DNA of 48,900 nt from the NCBI GenBank assembly GCA_937919435.1, contig CALFRR010000225.1, positions 1-48,900 of the forward strand. The letters are read 5' to 3'. Source of the DNA: an uncultured Alphaproteobacteria bacterium (GTDB lineage Bacteria; Pseudomonadota; Alphaproteobacteria; Rhizobiales; Ancalomicrobiaceae). The position numbers and the translations under genes were made by a program. Below, in pieces: positions 1 through 10,996 of the stretch. The notes below the pieces were generated by a model that ran no database searches, was not told where the DNA came from, and saw only the letters and a program-made list of their open reading frames with translations. How positions within the stretch are numbered: the first letter of the stretch is position 1; each line of letters opens with the position of its first letter.

Positions 1-46
1 CGAGATTCAAGTGTGACTGGAGTTCAGACGTGTGCTCTTCCGATCT
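1..46. other. Illumina TruSeq adapter contamination
   Basis: Bases 13-46 match the standard TruSeq index-side adapter that ends in GCTCTTCCGATCT. Bases 7-12 (TCAAGT) are the reverse complement of barcode ACTTGA, which I recall as TruSeq index 8, and bases 1-6 (CGAGAT) match the end of the P7 segment. The segment is therefore library-construction sequence at a contig end, not genome. Real DNA begins at about 47. Confidence 0.97.
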
Positions 47-215
47 CCTCGTGCCGGACCCGCTCGACCACTTCCTGGGGGGCGTTGTCGCCCACCATCG
101 CGATCACCGGATCGATCGGCATCACGTGCCCGATCAGGAACGTGACGACGACCAGACCGAACAGCGTGACGACCACGCTGCCGGTCAGTCCGAGGAGCCC
201 TCGCAGGAAGCGCAT
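47..215 (-). CDS. ABC transporter permease, N-terminal fragment (DppB type)
   Basis: Only the first 56 or so residues remain. They form a short basic N-terminus (MRFLRGLLGL), one strongly hydrophobic helix (about residues 11-33) and the start of a periplasmic loop containing MPIDPV, which is how DppB/OppB-type inner-membrane permeases begin. The start codon overlaps the stop of the upstream binding-protein gene by one base (TGATG), so the two are translationally coupled parts of one peptide-type ABC transporter. The reading frame runs straight into adapter sequence, whose translation (EIGRAHV) is a familiar contamination tail. The gene is cut by the assembly, not by evolution. The remaining permease and ATPase genes would lie to the left. 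Confidence 0.85.
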
Positions 216-1813
216 CAGCTCTTCTTCACGTTGGCATAGGAGTGCCCGTCCGGCAGCACGCCGAGGCGGATGCCGAGGACGTTCTTGCGGCAGGCCGCCC
301 AGGCGACGGTCTGCAGGATCGGGGCGAACGGCGCCCGCTCCTGATGCAGCGTCTGCAGCTTCTGATAGATCGCGGCGCGCTTGTCGGAGTCCTTCTCCTC
401 GAGCGCGTCGAGCGCCAACTTGGAGATCTCGTCGTCCTTCCAGTTGCTGCGCCAGGCCAGCGTCCGGTTGCGGGCGTCGTCGGAGTTGTCGGTGTTGACG
501 CAGTAGGCTTCCGCGTTGGTGTTCGGATCGAAGTAGTCCGAGCCCCAGGCGGTGATCGCCAGTTCGTGCTGGCGGGCGCGCATCTTGGTCAGCACCTGCC
601 GGTTCTCCGAGGCGACCAGCTTCACCTTGATGCCGATGTCGGCGAGGTTGGCCTGGACCGCCTGGGCGATGTCCGAGTTCGGCTGGGCCGAGTAGTGGTC
701 CATCGAGATCTCGAAGCCGTCGGCGAGTCCGGCGGCGGCCATCAGCGCCTTGGCCTTGGCGACGTCGCGCTTGAACGGCCCTTCCTTCTGCGCCGCTGGG
801 AAGCCCTCCGGCAGGAACGACTGGCGCAGGATGTGGGTCATCGGGGTGATGTTCTTCTGGATGCCCTCGTAGTCGATCGCCCACTTGATCGCCTGACGGA
901 CTTCGACCTTGGTCAGCTGCGGCACCCGCTGGTTCATGCTCATCGCCACGATCGAGGCGGTGGCCCGGCGCACCAGCGTGTAGTTCGGGTCGTTCACCAG
1001 CTGCTTCAGCTGCTCGGAGGTGAGGTTGCGGGCGACGTCGACGTCTCCCTTCTGCAACATCATCAACTGCGCCGAGGGATCGACGATGTGGCGGATGATG
1101 ATCCGCTTGATGCCGTTGACCGGGCCGGTCTGCGGGTTGGCGTCGAAGATGACGCTCTCGCTCGGCTTCCACTGGCGCAGCATCCACGGCCCCGAACCGG
1201 CGGAGTTCTGGCGCAGCCAGCCGTTACCGAGGTCGTCGCCCTGGGCCTTCTCCATCACCACCTTCTTCTCGATCACCGCCGCGACGTTGGCCGACAGGCA
1301 GTAGAGCAGGAACGAGGTGGCGGTCGGCTTCTCGAGCTTCAGGATCAGGGTGGCGGCGTCCGGAGCGGTGATCCGCTCGGCGACGTTGTCCTTGGTGAAG
1401 CCGAACTGGTTGATGATGAACGCCGGGCTCTTGTTCATGATGACGGCGCGCGACAGCGAGAAGGCGCAGTCCTCGGCGGTGAGCGGGCCGCCGGAGGCGA
1501 ACTTCAGGCCGGGCTTGATCTTGAGGGTGAGGGTCTTGCCGTCGTCGCTCATCGACCAGGACTGGGCGATCTCACCGTCGAGCTTGTTCGGATCTTCGAC
1601 CGAAGCGCGGACCAGCTTCTGATAGATGTTCGAGTTGATCTCGCCGCCGACCGCTTCGAAACCCTCGTGCGGGTCGAGGCTGGTGACGTTGTCGGTCTGC
1701 AGCGCCACCACCAGGACGTCCTTGCCGGTGTCGGCGAAGGCGTCGCGCGTCGTGAGTCCGACGAAGGGGAGCACGGCGGCTCCGGTGAGGAAGGTGCGCC
1801 GATCGATAGTCAT
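215..1813 (-). CDS. ABC transporter substrate-binding protein, family 5
   Basis: This 532-residue protein has the usual length of SBP_bac_5 proteins (DppA/OppA/NikA-like), which bind peptides, opines or related solutes in the periplasm. The N-terminus has a Tat-like motif, DRRTFLTG (residues 4-11), followed by a hydrophobic stretch ending near AFA. The family core is clear: SLDPHEG near the start of the mature protein, then LDGEIAQSWSMSDDGKTLTLKIKPGLKF. The gene is directly coupled to the truncated permease. The M19 dipeptidase lies divergently upstream, which favours a peptide or amide substrate, but the ligand cannot be read from sequence. A candidate promoter lies at 1908-1936 on the same strand. 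Confidence 0.92.
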   Translation of the reverse strand: MTIDRRTFLTGAAVLPFVGLTTRDAFADTGKDVLVVALQTDNVTSLDPHEGFEAVGGEINSNIYQKLVRASVEDPNKLDGEIAQSWSMSDDGKTLTLKIKPGLKFASGGPLTAEDCAFSLSRAVIMNKSPAFIINQFGFTKDNVAERITAPDAATLILKLEKPTATSFLLYCLSANVAAVIEKKVVMEKAQGDDLGNGWLRQNSAGSGPWMLRQWKPSESVIFDANPQTGPVNGIKRIIIRHIVDPSAQLMMLQKGDVDVARNLTSEQLKQLVNDPNYTLVRRATASIVAMSMNQRVPQLTKVEVRQAIKWAIDYEGIQKNITPMTHILRQSFLPEGFPAAQKEGPFKRDVAKAKALMAAAGLADGFEISMDHYSAQPNSDIAQAVQANLADIGIKVKLVASENRQVLTKMRARQHELAITAWGSDYFDPNTNAEAYCVNTDNSDDARNRTLAWRSNWKDDEISKLALDALEEKDSDKRAAIYQKLQTLHQERAPFAPILQTVAWAACRKNVLGIRLGVLPDGHSYANVKKS

Positions 1814-1907
1814 TCGTTACATCCTCGCGACCGCCTCGGGGCGGTTCGTCGGTTGGTCCGCCGTACGGTGAGCACGTCCCGAGGGCGGGCGGGGCTCGGG
1901 CGAGCCA

Positions 1908-1936
1908 TTCATAAGCACACCTCGACGGTCGTTCAA
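1908..1936 (-). promoter_or_regulatory. Candidate sigma-70 promoter for the peptide ABC operon
   Basis: On the minus strand TTGAAC (1931-1936) and TATGAA (1908-1913) are separated by exactly 17 bases, about 95 bases upstream of the binding-protein start. Each hexamer matches four of six consensus bases. The 318-base gap 1814-2131 holds no credible gene and also serves the divergent dipeptidase, for which no clear promoter was seen. Confidence 0.4.
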
Positions 1937-2131
1937 ATGCCGAAGGTCCTCTCCGTCCAATGGAAATGCACCGGTGGACGTTGCGGAAGCGGCGAGCCGC
2001 GGGCATCCGAAGCGCTTCGGCTCGCCGGCGCGTCGGTTCTCGCATCGGCGCTCTGCGTTCGGGGGAATTGCACCTGCGACGCTACGCCGCCTATGGTCTC
2101 GGCCCCACCCTTCCACGAGGCGACCCGGAAC

Positions 2132-3178
2132 ATGACCGAAGACGCGGCCCGATCCCCCATCCCGGTGTTCGACGGACACAACGACACGCTGCTGCGTCTG
2201 GTCCGCTCCGGCCGAGCCGACGCGCCGCGCCGCTTTCTCGACGGTGACGGCGAAGGCCACATCGATCTGCCGCGGGCCCGCGCGGGTGGGCTGGCCGGCG
2301 GCCTGTTCGCGGTCTGGACGCCCTCGCCGAAGCTCGGACCCGACCTGAAGGACGCTTCCGAGGTCGACCGTCCGACCGCGCTCGAGGCGACCATCGCGAT
2401 GATCTCGATGCTCGCCCGTATCGAACGGGAATCCGCCGGCGCGGTCCGCATCGCCCGCAGCGTCGCCGACATCCGCGCCGCCTGGGCCGCCGGAGCACTC
2501 GCGCCGGTGATCCATGTCGAAGGCGCCGAGGTGATCGATCCGGAGCTGAAGACGCTCGATCTCCTCCACGCCGCCGGTCTGCGCTCGCTCGGGCCGGTGT
2601 GGAGCCGCCCGGGTCCGTGGGGCGGCGGCGTGCCGTTCCGCTTTCCGTCGTCGCCGGACATCGGTCCGGGGCTCACCGACGCCGGTAGCGCCCTGGTCCG
2701 GGCCTGCGACGAGCTCGGGATCATGGTCGACTGTGCCCATCTGACCGAGAAGGGCTTCTGGGACGTCGCCGCGATCTCCGATCGGCCGCTGGTCGCCAGC
2801 CACTCCAACGTCCATGCGATCTGCGCCCAGTCGCGCAATCTGACCGACCGCCAGCTCGACGCGATCGCCGAGCGCAAGGGGCTGGTCGGCGTGAACTTCG
2901 GCGCCAGCTTCCTCCACCCGGAGGGGCGGAAGGTCCTCGACATGCCGATCGACGGCGTCCTCGCCCATGTCGACCATCTCGTCGAGAAGCTCGGGATCGA
3001 CGGCGTCGCCCTCGGCTCCGACTGGGACGGCACCTCGGTGCCGACGGTGCTCTCCGACGTCTCCAGGCTCCAGGCGATCCCGGATGCCCTGGCGGCCCGC
3101 GGCTGGAGCCGCACCGACCTCGACAAGCTCTGTCACGGCAACTGGCTGCGGATCCTCGAGAACGTCTGGGGGGCATGA
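2132..3178 (+). CDS. Dipeptidase, peptidase family M19 (renal dipeptidase-like)
   Basis: The 348-residue protein matches zinc membrane-dipeptidase homologues that hydrolyse dipeptides, including those with a D-residue or dehydro-residue. The binuclear zinc ligands are visible: DGHND (H16, D18), the bridging HVEGAE glutamate (E130), and SHSN (H224), followed by SRNLTD and the late acidic GSDWDG (D297). No signal peptide is seen, so it is probably cytoplasmic like most bacterial members. The start at 2132 follows GAGG spaced about 13 bases; an in-frame ATG at 2093 has no ribosome-binding site. Divergent transcription from a peptide-type ABC binding protein suggests that imported dipeptides are its substrates (inference). 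Confidence 0.92.
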   Translation: MTEDAARSPIPVFDGHNDTLLRLVRSGRADAPRRFLDGDGEGHIDLPRARAGGLAGGLFAVWTPSPKLGPDLKDASEVDRPTALEATIAMISMLARIERESAGAVRIARSVADIRAAWAAGALAPVIHVEGAEVIDPELKTLDLLHAAGLRSLGPVWSRPGPWGGGVPFRFPSSPDIGPGLTDAGSALVRACDELGIMVDCAHLTEKGFWDVAAISDRPLVASHSNVHAICAQSRNLTDRQLDAIAERKGLVGVNFGASFLHPEGRKVLDMPIDGVLAHVDHLVEKLGIDGVALGSDWDGTSVPTVLSDVSRLQAIPDALAARGWSRTDLDKLCHGNWLRILENVWGA

Positions 3179-3304
3179 GGGACACGGCGCCGCGTCCGAC
3201 CGGCCCCGCCAGGGCGGCGGGCGATTTGCATGTCGACCCGCGCGAGTGGTAATCGAAGAGCAGAGCTCCTGCGGCGACGCGGGTTCGAGGGGTGTCGCCG
3301 AGCA

Positions 3305-3964
3305 ATGTCCAGATCCGAGAGATCTTCGAAGCCACGTGACCGGGGAACCGATCAGAACGAACCGAGTCGAAAGACCCGGATCGTCGTCGAGGCCGGTCGA
3401 TTGTTCGGCGCCAAGGGCTATCATGGCGTGTCGATGCGGCAGATCGCCGAAGCCGCCGACGTCCAGCTGTCCCTGATCGTCTATCACTTTTCAACGAAGG
3501 AAAATCTCTATCGTTCCGTCTTCGATTATTTCCATGACATCTTCGAAGCGCGCATCGAACTTCTGCGAAAGATCACGGATTATTCGTCGCCGGATGCGGT
3601 CCGGAACATCATCGAAGCCTTCGTTCGACCCGCGCAGCAGGTGCAGTCGTCGGACGAGGGCCGAATCTATTCGCTTCTGGTGCTGCGGGAGGCGTCGGAC
3701 CCCGAGCAGGAAGAGCGCGGGATCATCCGGGACTACTACGACCCGATGGCCGAGCATTTCGTCGCCGCCCTCGCCAAGGCCCTGCCGCAGAAGTCGCACG
3801 ACGACATCGCCCGCGCCTATCTCTTCGCGGTGAGTTCGCTGGTGATGAGCATCTTCGACGCCCGCCTGGAGCGCCTGTCCGGCGGTTCGAGCCGTGCGAT
3901 CGACCCCGACGAGAAGTACGACTATCTCGTCCGCTTCATCACCGCCGGCATCACCGGCGCCTGA
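3305..3964 (+). CDS. TetR/AcrR family transcriptional regulator
   Basis: The 219-residue protein has a typical N-terminal TetR DNA-binding domain: KTRIVVEAGRLFGAKGYHGVSM, then RQIAEAADVQLSLIVYHFSTKENLY as the helix-turn-helix. The helical ligand-binding and dimerisation half has no closely recognised subtype. An in-frame ATG at 3230 would add 25 arginine-rich residues, so 3305 is preferred, although neither start has a strong ribosome-binding site. It sits between the dipeptidase and the convergent BKACE/cyclase/MFS genes and may control either. A candidate TetR-like palindrome lies before the MFS gene at 7174-7191. Confidence 0.88.
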   Translation: MSRSERSSKPRDRGTDQNEPSRKTRIVVEAGRLFGAKGYHGVSMRQIAEAADVQLSLIVYHFSTKENLYRSVFDYFHDIFEARIELLRKITDYSSPDAVRNIIEAFVRPAQQVQSSDEGRIYSLLVLREASDPEQEERGIIRDYYDPMAEHFVAALAKALPQKSHDDIARAYLFAVSSLVMSIFDARLERLSGGSSRAIDPDEKYDYLVRFITAGITGA

Positions 3965-3992
3965 CGCCCCCGTCACCGCCTTGAAACGCGAT

Positions 3993-4020
3993 CGGGCCGC
4001 GATCGGAGGATCGCGGCCCG
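3993..4020 (+). terminator. Candidate terminator hairpin after the TetR gene
   Basis: This is a perfect 12-base-pair stem (CGGGCCGCGATC and its complement) with a GGAG loop, 29 bases after the TetR stop, between convergent genes. There is no clear U-run, so strength is uncertain. Confidence 0.5.
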
Positions 4021-4040
4021 GCGGCGAAACGACGTCGGAA

Positions 4041-4061
4041 AGAGGCGGTCGGTCCGCCTCT
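4041..4061 (-). terminator. Candidate terminator after the BKACE gene
   Basis: On the minus strand an 8-base-pair stem (AGAGGCGG/CCGCCTCT) with a 5-base loop starts a few bases after the BKACE stop and is followed by TTTCC. The position fits the end of the MFS-cyclase-BKACE transcript. Confidence 0.5.
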
Positions 4062-4065
4062 GCGG

Positions 4066-4890
4066 TCAGAGCGAGCGGAGGGTGAGGCTCTCGCGGGCCG
4101 CGGCCGGGTCGGCGACCTCGTTGTTCGCTTCGCGCACCAGCCGAACCGCGCGGGCGACCAGTTCGGCATTCGACTTGGCCAACCGGCCCTTGGCGTAGAA
4201 GACGTTGTCCTCCATGCCGACCCGGATGTTGCCGCCGAGGGCGATCGCCGCATACATGATCGGCAGATGCCCGGCACCGATGCCGAGCGCCGACCACTTG
4301 GAGCCGGCCGGCAGCAGGCTCTTCAGGAACACCAGGTTCTCCACCGTCGCGGCCATGCCGCCGGCCGCTCCCAGGACGAACTGGAAGTAGCCCGGCGACT
4401 GGATCACGCCCTGCTTCATGTAGTGTTGGGCGTTGTAGAGCATCCCGGCGTCGAACACCTCGATCTCCGGCCGGATGCCCAGTTCGGTCATCGTCCGCCC
4501 GAGCTTCTCCAGGAACTTCGGGTGGTTCATGAAGATCGACGAGTGCATCCAGTTCATGGTGCCGGCGTCGTAGGAGGCGAGTTCCGGCTTCAACGCGATG
4601 AGATGCGCCATCCGCGTCTCGTCGGTCGCCTCGAGGTCACCCGAGGTCGTCAGGTTGAGGACGATGTCGCACTTCTCGCGGATCAGTCCGACCGTCTCGG
4701 CGAACCGACCGGCGTCCATCGTGCCGCGCCCCTGGTCGTCGCGCATGTGCAGATGGGCGATCGCCGCGCCGGCCTGCCAGCATTCGAAGACGTCCTCGGC
4801 GATCTCCTTCGGAGTCAGCGGAATCGCCGGATTGTGTTCCTTGGTCGGCCACGCTCCGGTGGTGGCGACGGTGACGATCGTGCTCGCCAT
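4066..4890 (-). CDS. BKACE family protein (3-keto-5-aminohexanoate cleavage enzyme-like, DUF849)
   Basis: The 274-residue protein has the marks of the beta-keto acid cleavage enzyme family, zinc enzymes that condense a beta-keto acid with acetyl-CoA to give acetoacetate and a new acyl-CoA. The metal motif HLHMRD is at residues 46-51, followed by NLTTSG, EVFDAGM and GAGHLPIMYAAIALGGNIRVG, then MEDN near the C-terminus. Length matches the family. Substrates vary widely among members, so 3-keto-5-aminohexanoate (lysine fermentation) should not be assumed. The cyclase gene lies 59 bases upstream and the MFS gene before that, all on one strand, which suggests import, ring opening and cleavage of one compound. 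Confidence 0.88.
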   Translation of the reverse strand: MASTIVTVATTGAWPTKEHNPAIPLTPKEIAEDVFECWQAGAAIAHLHMRDDQGRGTMDAGRFAETVGLIREKCDIVLNLTTSGDLEATDETRMAHLIALKPELASYDAGTMNWMHSSIFMNHPKFLEKLGRTMTELGIRPEIEVFDAGMLYNAQHYMKQGVIQSPGYFQFVLGAAGGMAATVENLVFLKSLLPAGSKWSALGIGAGHLPIMYAAIALGGNIRVGMEDNVFYAKGRLAKSNAELVARAVRLVREANNEVADPAAARESLTLRSL

Positions 4891-4949
4891 GGCTCTCTCT
4901 TTCTGTTGTCGGTGACCGCCGGGCGGTCGCGTCGGAAGGGATCGCGGGA

Positions 4950-5720
4950 TCAGGGCAGGATCGCCACCGCCCGCGTCCAGCCGGCGGACCCGCCGCGCAC
5001 CTTGCACGGGAAGCAGGAGATCTCGAAGCCGTCGGCGGGCAGCGTCTCGAGTGCATGGAGCTTCTCGAGGTGGCAGTAGCCGATGTGGCGTCCGGCCTTG
5101 TGGCCTTCCCAGATCAGCTTGGCGTCGTGGGTCTCGGCATATTTCTTGGCGGTGTGGACGAAGGGCGCGTCCCAGCTCCAGGCGTCGGTGCCGGTCACCC
5201 GGACGCCCCGCTCGAGCAGATACATGGTCGCCTCGAGCCCCATCCCGCAGCCGGCGCCGACGTAGCCCTCGCGGCCGTAGATCTCGCCGGCGCGGGTGTT
5301 GACGACGACGATCTCCAGGGGCTTCAGTTCGTGGCCGATCCGCTTCAGTTCGGCTTCGACGTCGGCGGCGGTCGCCACGTAGCCGTCCTCGAAGTGGCGG
5401 AAGTCGAGTTTCACGCCCGGCTGCCAGCACCACTCGAGCGGCACTTCGTCGATCGTCCAGGCGCGTTCGCCGCCGTTCATCGTCGAATGGAAGTGGTAGG
5501 GCGCGTCGAGATGGGTGCCGTTGTGGGTGGTCATCTGAACCCACTCGATCGCCCAGGCCTCTTCGTCGGGCAGATCTTCCTTCTTCAGCCCGGGGAAGAA
5601 CGGCAGCAGTTCGTCCGCGGTCTCACGGTTGGTGCGATAGGTGATCTTCGGTTCGTAGATCGGCGGGTCGGCGAGAGTGCCGTTCTCGAAATAGATCGAG
5701 AGGTCGACGATACGACGCAT
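4950..5720 (-). CDS. Cyclase family protein (kynurenine formamidase-like amidohydrolase)
   Basis: The 256-residue protein carries the metal motif HNGTHLDAPYHF (H66, H70, D72) of the cyclase/KynB superfamily. Members hydrolyse formamides, cyclic imides or lactams, for example N-formylkynurenine or isatin. The C-terminal half contains VGAGCGMGLEATMYLLERGVRVTGTDAWSWD in two conserved blocks, including the TDAWS segment typical of the family. No signal peptide is visible. It lies between an MFS transporter and a BKACE enzyme on the same strand, 92 and 59 bases away. That makes opening of an imported cyclic amide the simplest role (inference). The exact substrate cannot be assigned. Confidence 0.88.
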   Translation of the reverse strand: MRRIVDLSIYFENGTLADPPIYEPKITYRTNRETADELLPFFPGLKKEDLPDEEAWAIEWVQMTTHNGTHLDAPYHFHSTMNGGERAWTIDEVPLEWCWQPGVKLDFRHFEDGYVATAADVEAELKRIGHELKPLEIVVVNTRAGEIYGREGYVGAGCGMGLEATMYLLERGVRVTGTDAWSWDAPFVHTAKKYAETHDAKLIWEGHKAGRHIGYCHLEKLHALETLPADGFEISCFPCKVRGGSAGWTRAVAILP

Positions 5721-5812
5721 GGTCCTGGTTCCTTTTCGTCCGTCGCGAGGGGGGAGGGCACCTCGGGGCGCCGTCCCCCCGCCGCGACCGCAGGTCGATC
5801 TTTCGTCTCGGC

Positions 5813-7042
5813 TCACTTCGCTTCGGCGGTCACCGCATCCGGCCGAGCGACTTCCGTCGAGGGCAGGAAGGCGGTGGCGATGCCGGCGATCAGGAAGGGG
5901 ATCGAGCAGAGCAGGATCGACGTCTGCAGGCTGTAGGTGGTGGCGAGGCCGCCGAGGACCACCGGCGCGAAGGCCGAGATGCCGCGTCCGACGTTGAAGC
6001 AGAAGCCGGAGCCGGTGGTGCGGATGCGGATCGGGAAGAGCTCGCCGTAGTAGGAGCCCATCAGGCCGACGAAGGCCATGAAGAAGGCGTAGGCCGGGCC
6101 CATCCACAGGAGCGTGGTGTGGTTCTCGGTCAACGCGTAGACGGCGAGCATCACCGCCGAGCCGAACAGCGACAGCATCAGCGCGTTGCGCTTGCCGATC
6201 ACGTCGGCGAGCCAGCCGAACAGGTTGTAGCCGAAGAACATGCCGACGCTGAGGATGGTCATGAACAGGCCCATGTCGGCGACCGACAGACCGCGTTCCT
6301 TGACCAGATAGGTCGGCAGCCAGGTGGTGGTGCCCCAGTAGGCGGAGAGCGCCAGCGCCGACACAAGGGTGGCGAGGAGGGTGTTGCGGATCATCTCCGG
6401 CCGGAAGATCTCGGCGACCGAGATCTTCTCGGCGGAAGCCGCGGTTCCGGCCCGACGGGCGTCGCGCTGCGCCTTCCAGGCGGCGGATTCCTCGACGAAG
6501 AAGAAGATGTAGATCGCGACCACCAGCGCCAGCGCACCGGTCAGGAACAGCGCCCGCCAGCCGAAGGTCGGGATGATCTTGCCGGCGAAGAAGGAGGCGA
6601 GACCGACGCCGACCGGGAACGAGCTCATCACGAAGGCGGCGGCGCGGCCGCGCTGCTTCGGCGGCCAGGTTTCGGCGATGTAGGCGGCGATGACGCCCCA
6701 CAGGCCGCCGAGGCCCAGACCGGCGAGGAATCGGAGGATCAGGATCTGCAGCCAGCTCTGGGCGAAGGCGATCGCGACGGTCAGGATGCTGAACGACACC
6801 AGCGACCACAGCATCGCCCGGCGACGCCCGTAGTTGTCGGAGTACCAGCCCATCAGAACGCTCGAGAAGCCGACGCCGACCAGCGTCGCGGTGGCCAGCA
6901 GGCCGGCTTCCGAACGGGTGAGGCCGAGATCGTTCATGATCGGCTGGAAGGCCATCGCCAACAGGACGAGGTCCATGGCGTCGAACGTGTAGGCGGCGAA
7001 GCCGCCGCCGAGCACGCGGAATCTGTTCTTGTCGTCGGACAT
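5813..7042 (-). CDS. MFS transporter (aromatic acid/sugar acid symporter-like)
   Basis: The 409-residue protein has about 12 hydrophobic segments and the MFS loop motif GWYSDNYGRRRAM after the second helix. The N-terminal FDAMDLVLLAMAFQPI, with an acidic residue in the first helix, resembles the AAHS group of proton symporters for aromatic acids. RGRAAAFVMSSFPVG and ELFPIRIRTTGSGF are repeat-related family signatures. It is the first gene of the MFS-cyclase-BKACE series and probably brings in the shared substrate. The upstream gap to the torS-like gene (7043-7419) contains an imperfect palindrome and an AT-rich patch that could be its control region. Confidence 0.9.
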   Translation of the reverse strand: MSDDKNRFRVLGGGFAAYTFDAMDLVLLAMAFQPIMNDLGLTRSEAGLLATATLVGVGFSSVLMGWYSDNYGRRRAMLWSLVSFSILTVAIAFAQSWLQILILRFLAGLGLGGLWGVIAAYIAETWPPKQRGRAAAFVMSSFPVGVGLASFFAGKIIPTFGWRALFLTGALALVVAIYIFFFVEESAAWKAQRDARRAGTAASAEKISVAEIFRPEMIRNTLLATLVSALALSAYWGTTTWLPTYLVKERGLSVADMGLFMTILSVGMFFGYNLFGWLADVIGKRNALMLSLFGSAVMLAVYALTENHTTLLWMGPAYAFFMAFVGLMGSYYGELFPIRIRTTGSGFCFNVGRGISAFAPVVLGGLATTYSLQTSILLCSIPFLIAGIATAFLPSTEVARPDAVTAEAK

Positions 7043-7173
7043 TCGGTCCTCCTCGATGAGGTCCCCCGGTTCGACCGGGACTCGTTCTTGGGGCTCGGCG
7101 GTGATCGTCGCCCGGTCCGGGATGTCCGTCCGCGGCGACCGATCGTGCCCGTCGAGCCGTCTCCGCGTCTAAT

Positions 7174-7191
7174 ACTACACGGACGTACAGT
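7174..7191. promoter_or_regulatory. Imperfect palindrome, candidate operator upstream of the MFS gene
   Basis: The 18-base element ACTACACGGACGTACAGT is symmetric at 6 of 9 base pairs. It lies in the only AT-leaning patch of the 377-base gap between the divergent MFS and TorS-like genes. TTGACT (minus strand, 7189-7194) abuts it and could be a -35 element, but no good -10 lies at 16-18 bases. The nearby TetR-family regulator is the likeliest binder (inference). Confidence 0.4.
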
Positions 7192-7419
7192 CAATAATCT
7201 GCGGATTTCTACGCAAGCCCGTCCGGAGGGCGGAGCGGGCTGCGGATGGGGGGCTTCCGAGACGGTCGCCGACGATGTCGACATCGTGCTAGAGCGACCT
7301 CTGCCGGTCGCCGGGGCACTTCGGACCCCGAGGATCTCCTCGCCGCACGATGCGGGGGGACGCGCGTGCCGGCGGGCGGTGTCCCTCGCCATCGGTCGCA
7401 GCGGACGAGGAGGTGCGCC

Positions 7420-10138
<2,719 letters not shown>

Positions 10139-10166
<28 letters not shown>

Positions 10167-10867
10167 CCGAGACCGTACTCGGTGACGATCATCCGCGGAT
10201 TGCCGGGATCCGGCTCGATCTTGCGCCGGAGCCGGCCGACCAGCACGTCGACGGTCCGGTCGTTGGGATCGGCCGACCGCCCGCTCATCACGTCGAGCAG
10301 ATCGTTGCGGCTCATGATCCGCCCGGGGTGACGCACCAGGGCGGCGAGGATCTCGAACTCGCCGGCGGTCAGACGGACCACCGAGCCGTCCGGCGCGGTC
10401 AGGCGGCGGTCCTCGAGATCGAGACACCAGCCGGCGAAGCGGCGGGTCCGCCGGTTGCGGGCGGCTTCCGGCGGCACGCGGGTCCGCCGCAGCACGGTGT
10501 TGACCCGGGCCAGCACCTCGCGCGGCGAGAAGGGCTTGGTCACGTAGTCGTCGGCGCCGAGTTCCAGGCCGATGATCCGGTCGGCCTCCTCGGTCTGACC
10601 GGTGACCAGGATCACCGGCACGTCGCTCTCGGCCCGGATGTCGCGCATCAGTGCCAGACCGTCGCCGTCGGGCAGCCGGATGTCGAGCAGCACGAAGTCG
10701 ACCCGCTCCCGTGCCATCAGCCGGCGCAGCCCGTCGGCGGTGTCGGCGGCGCGCACGCCGAATCCCGCCTTGGCGAAATAGTCGACGAGCGTGGCCTGCA
10801 CGATCGGTTCGTCGTCGACGACGGCGATCACCAGGTCGCTCGGTCGGACGATCGTTTCTGGCCGCAT
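10139..10867 (-). CDS. torR: TorR/DorR-like response regulator, OmpR family
   Basis: This winged-helix response regulator of about 242 residues starts at ATG 10867; an in-frame GTG at 10900 would add 11 residues. The receiver domain has VVDDEP, the phospho-acceptor in VLLDIRLPD, VTGQ and the KPFSPRE lysine. The C-terminal DNA-binding domain includes LTAGEFEILAALV and RTVDVLVGRLRRKIE. It is convergent with the torS-like gene, their coding ends overlapping by 28 bases, and divergent from torC across a 129-base gap with tor-box-like repeats. That placement strongly suggests it activates the torCDA operon, as in E. coli and Rhodobacter. Confidence 0.9.
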
Positions 10868-10871
10868 GTCG

Positions 10872-10920
10872 CCGTTCTCAATCCATTCATGTTTGCGCAC
10901 GAGCCGTTCAAGGTTCGCCG
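10872..10920 (+). promoter_or_regulatory. Candidate TorR-binding repeats upstream of torC
   Basis: Short elements resembling the E. coli tor box (CTGTTCATAT) recur between torR and torC: CCGTTCTCAA (10872), CCATTCATGT (10883, 7 of 10 matches), CCGTTCAAGG (10904) and AGGTTCGCCG (10911). The first three share a TTC core and CC start in the same orientation. They lie about 80-125 bases before the torC start, where an activator would bind. Confidence 0.45.
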
Positions 10921-10996
10921 AACGTGAGTTTACAACATGCCGTCAGACTGCCGGCAATACGCAAACCAACAGACGTCACTGTCGCCGGGGTTGTAA

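Noticed and set aside
242..2131. Open frame on the plus strand upstream of, and in frame with, the dipeptidase
   Set aside because: It runs antisense to the ABC binding protein and has Arg/Val/Gly-rich shadow composition; the dipeptidase itself starts at 2132.
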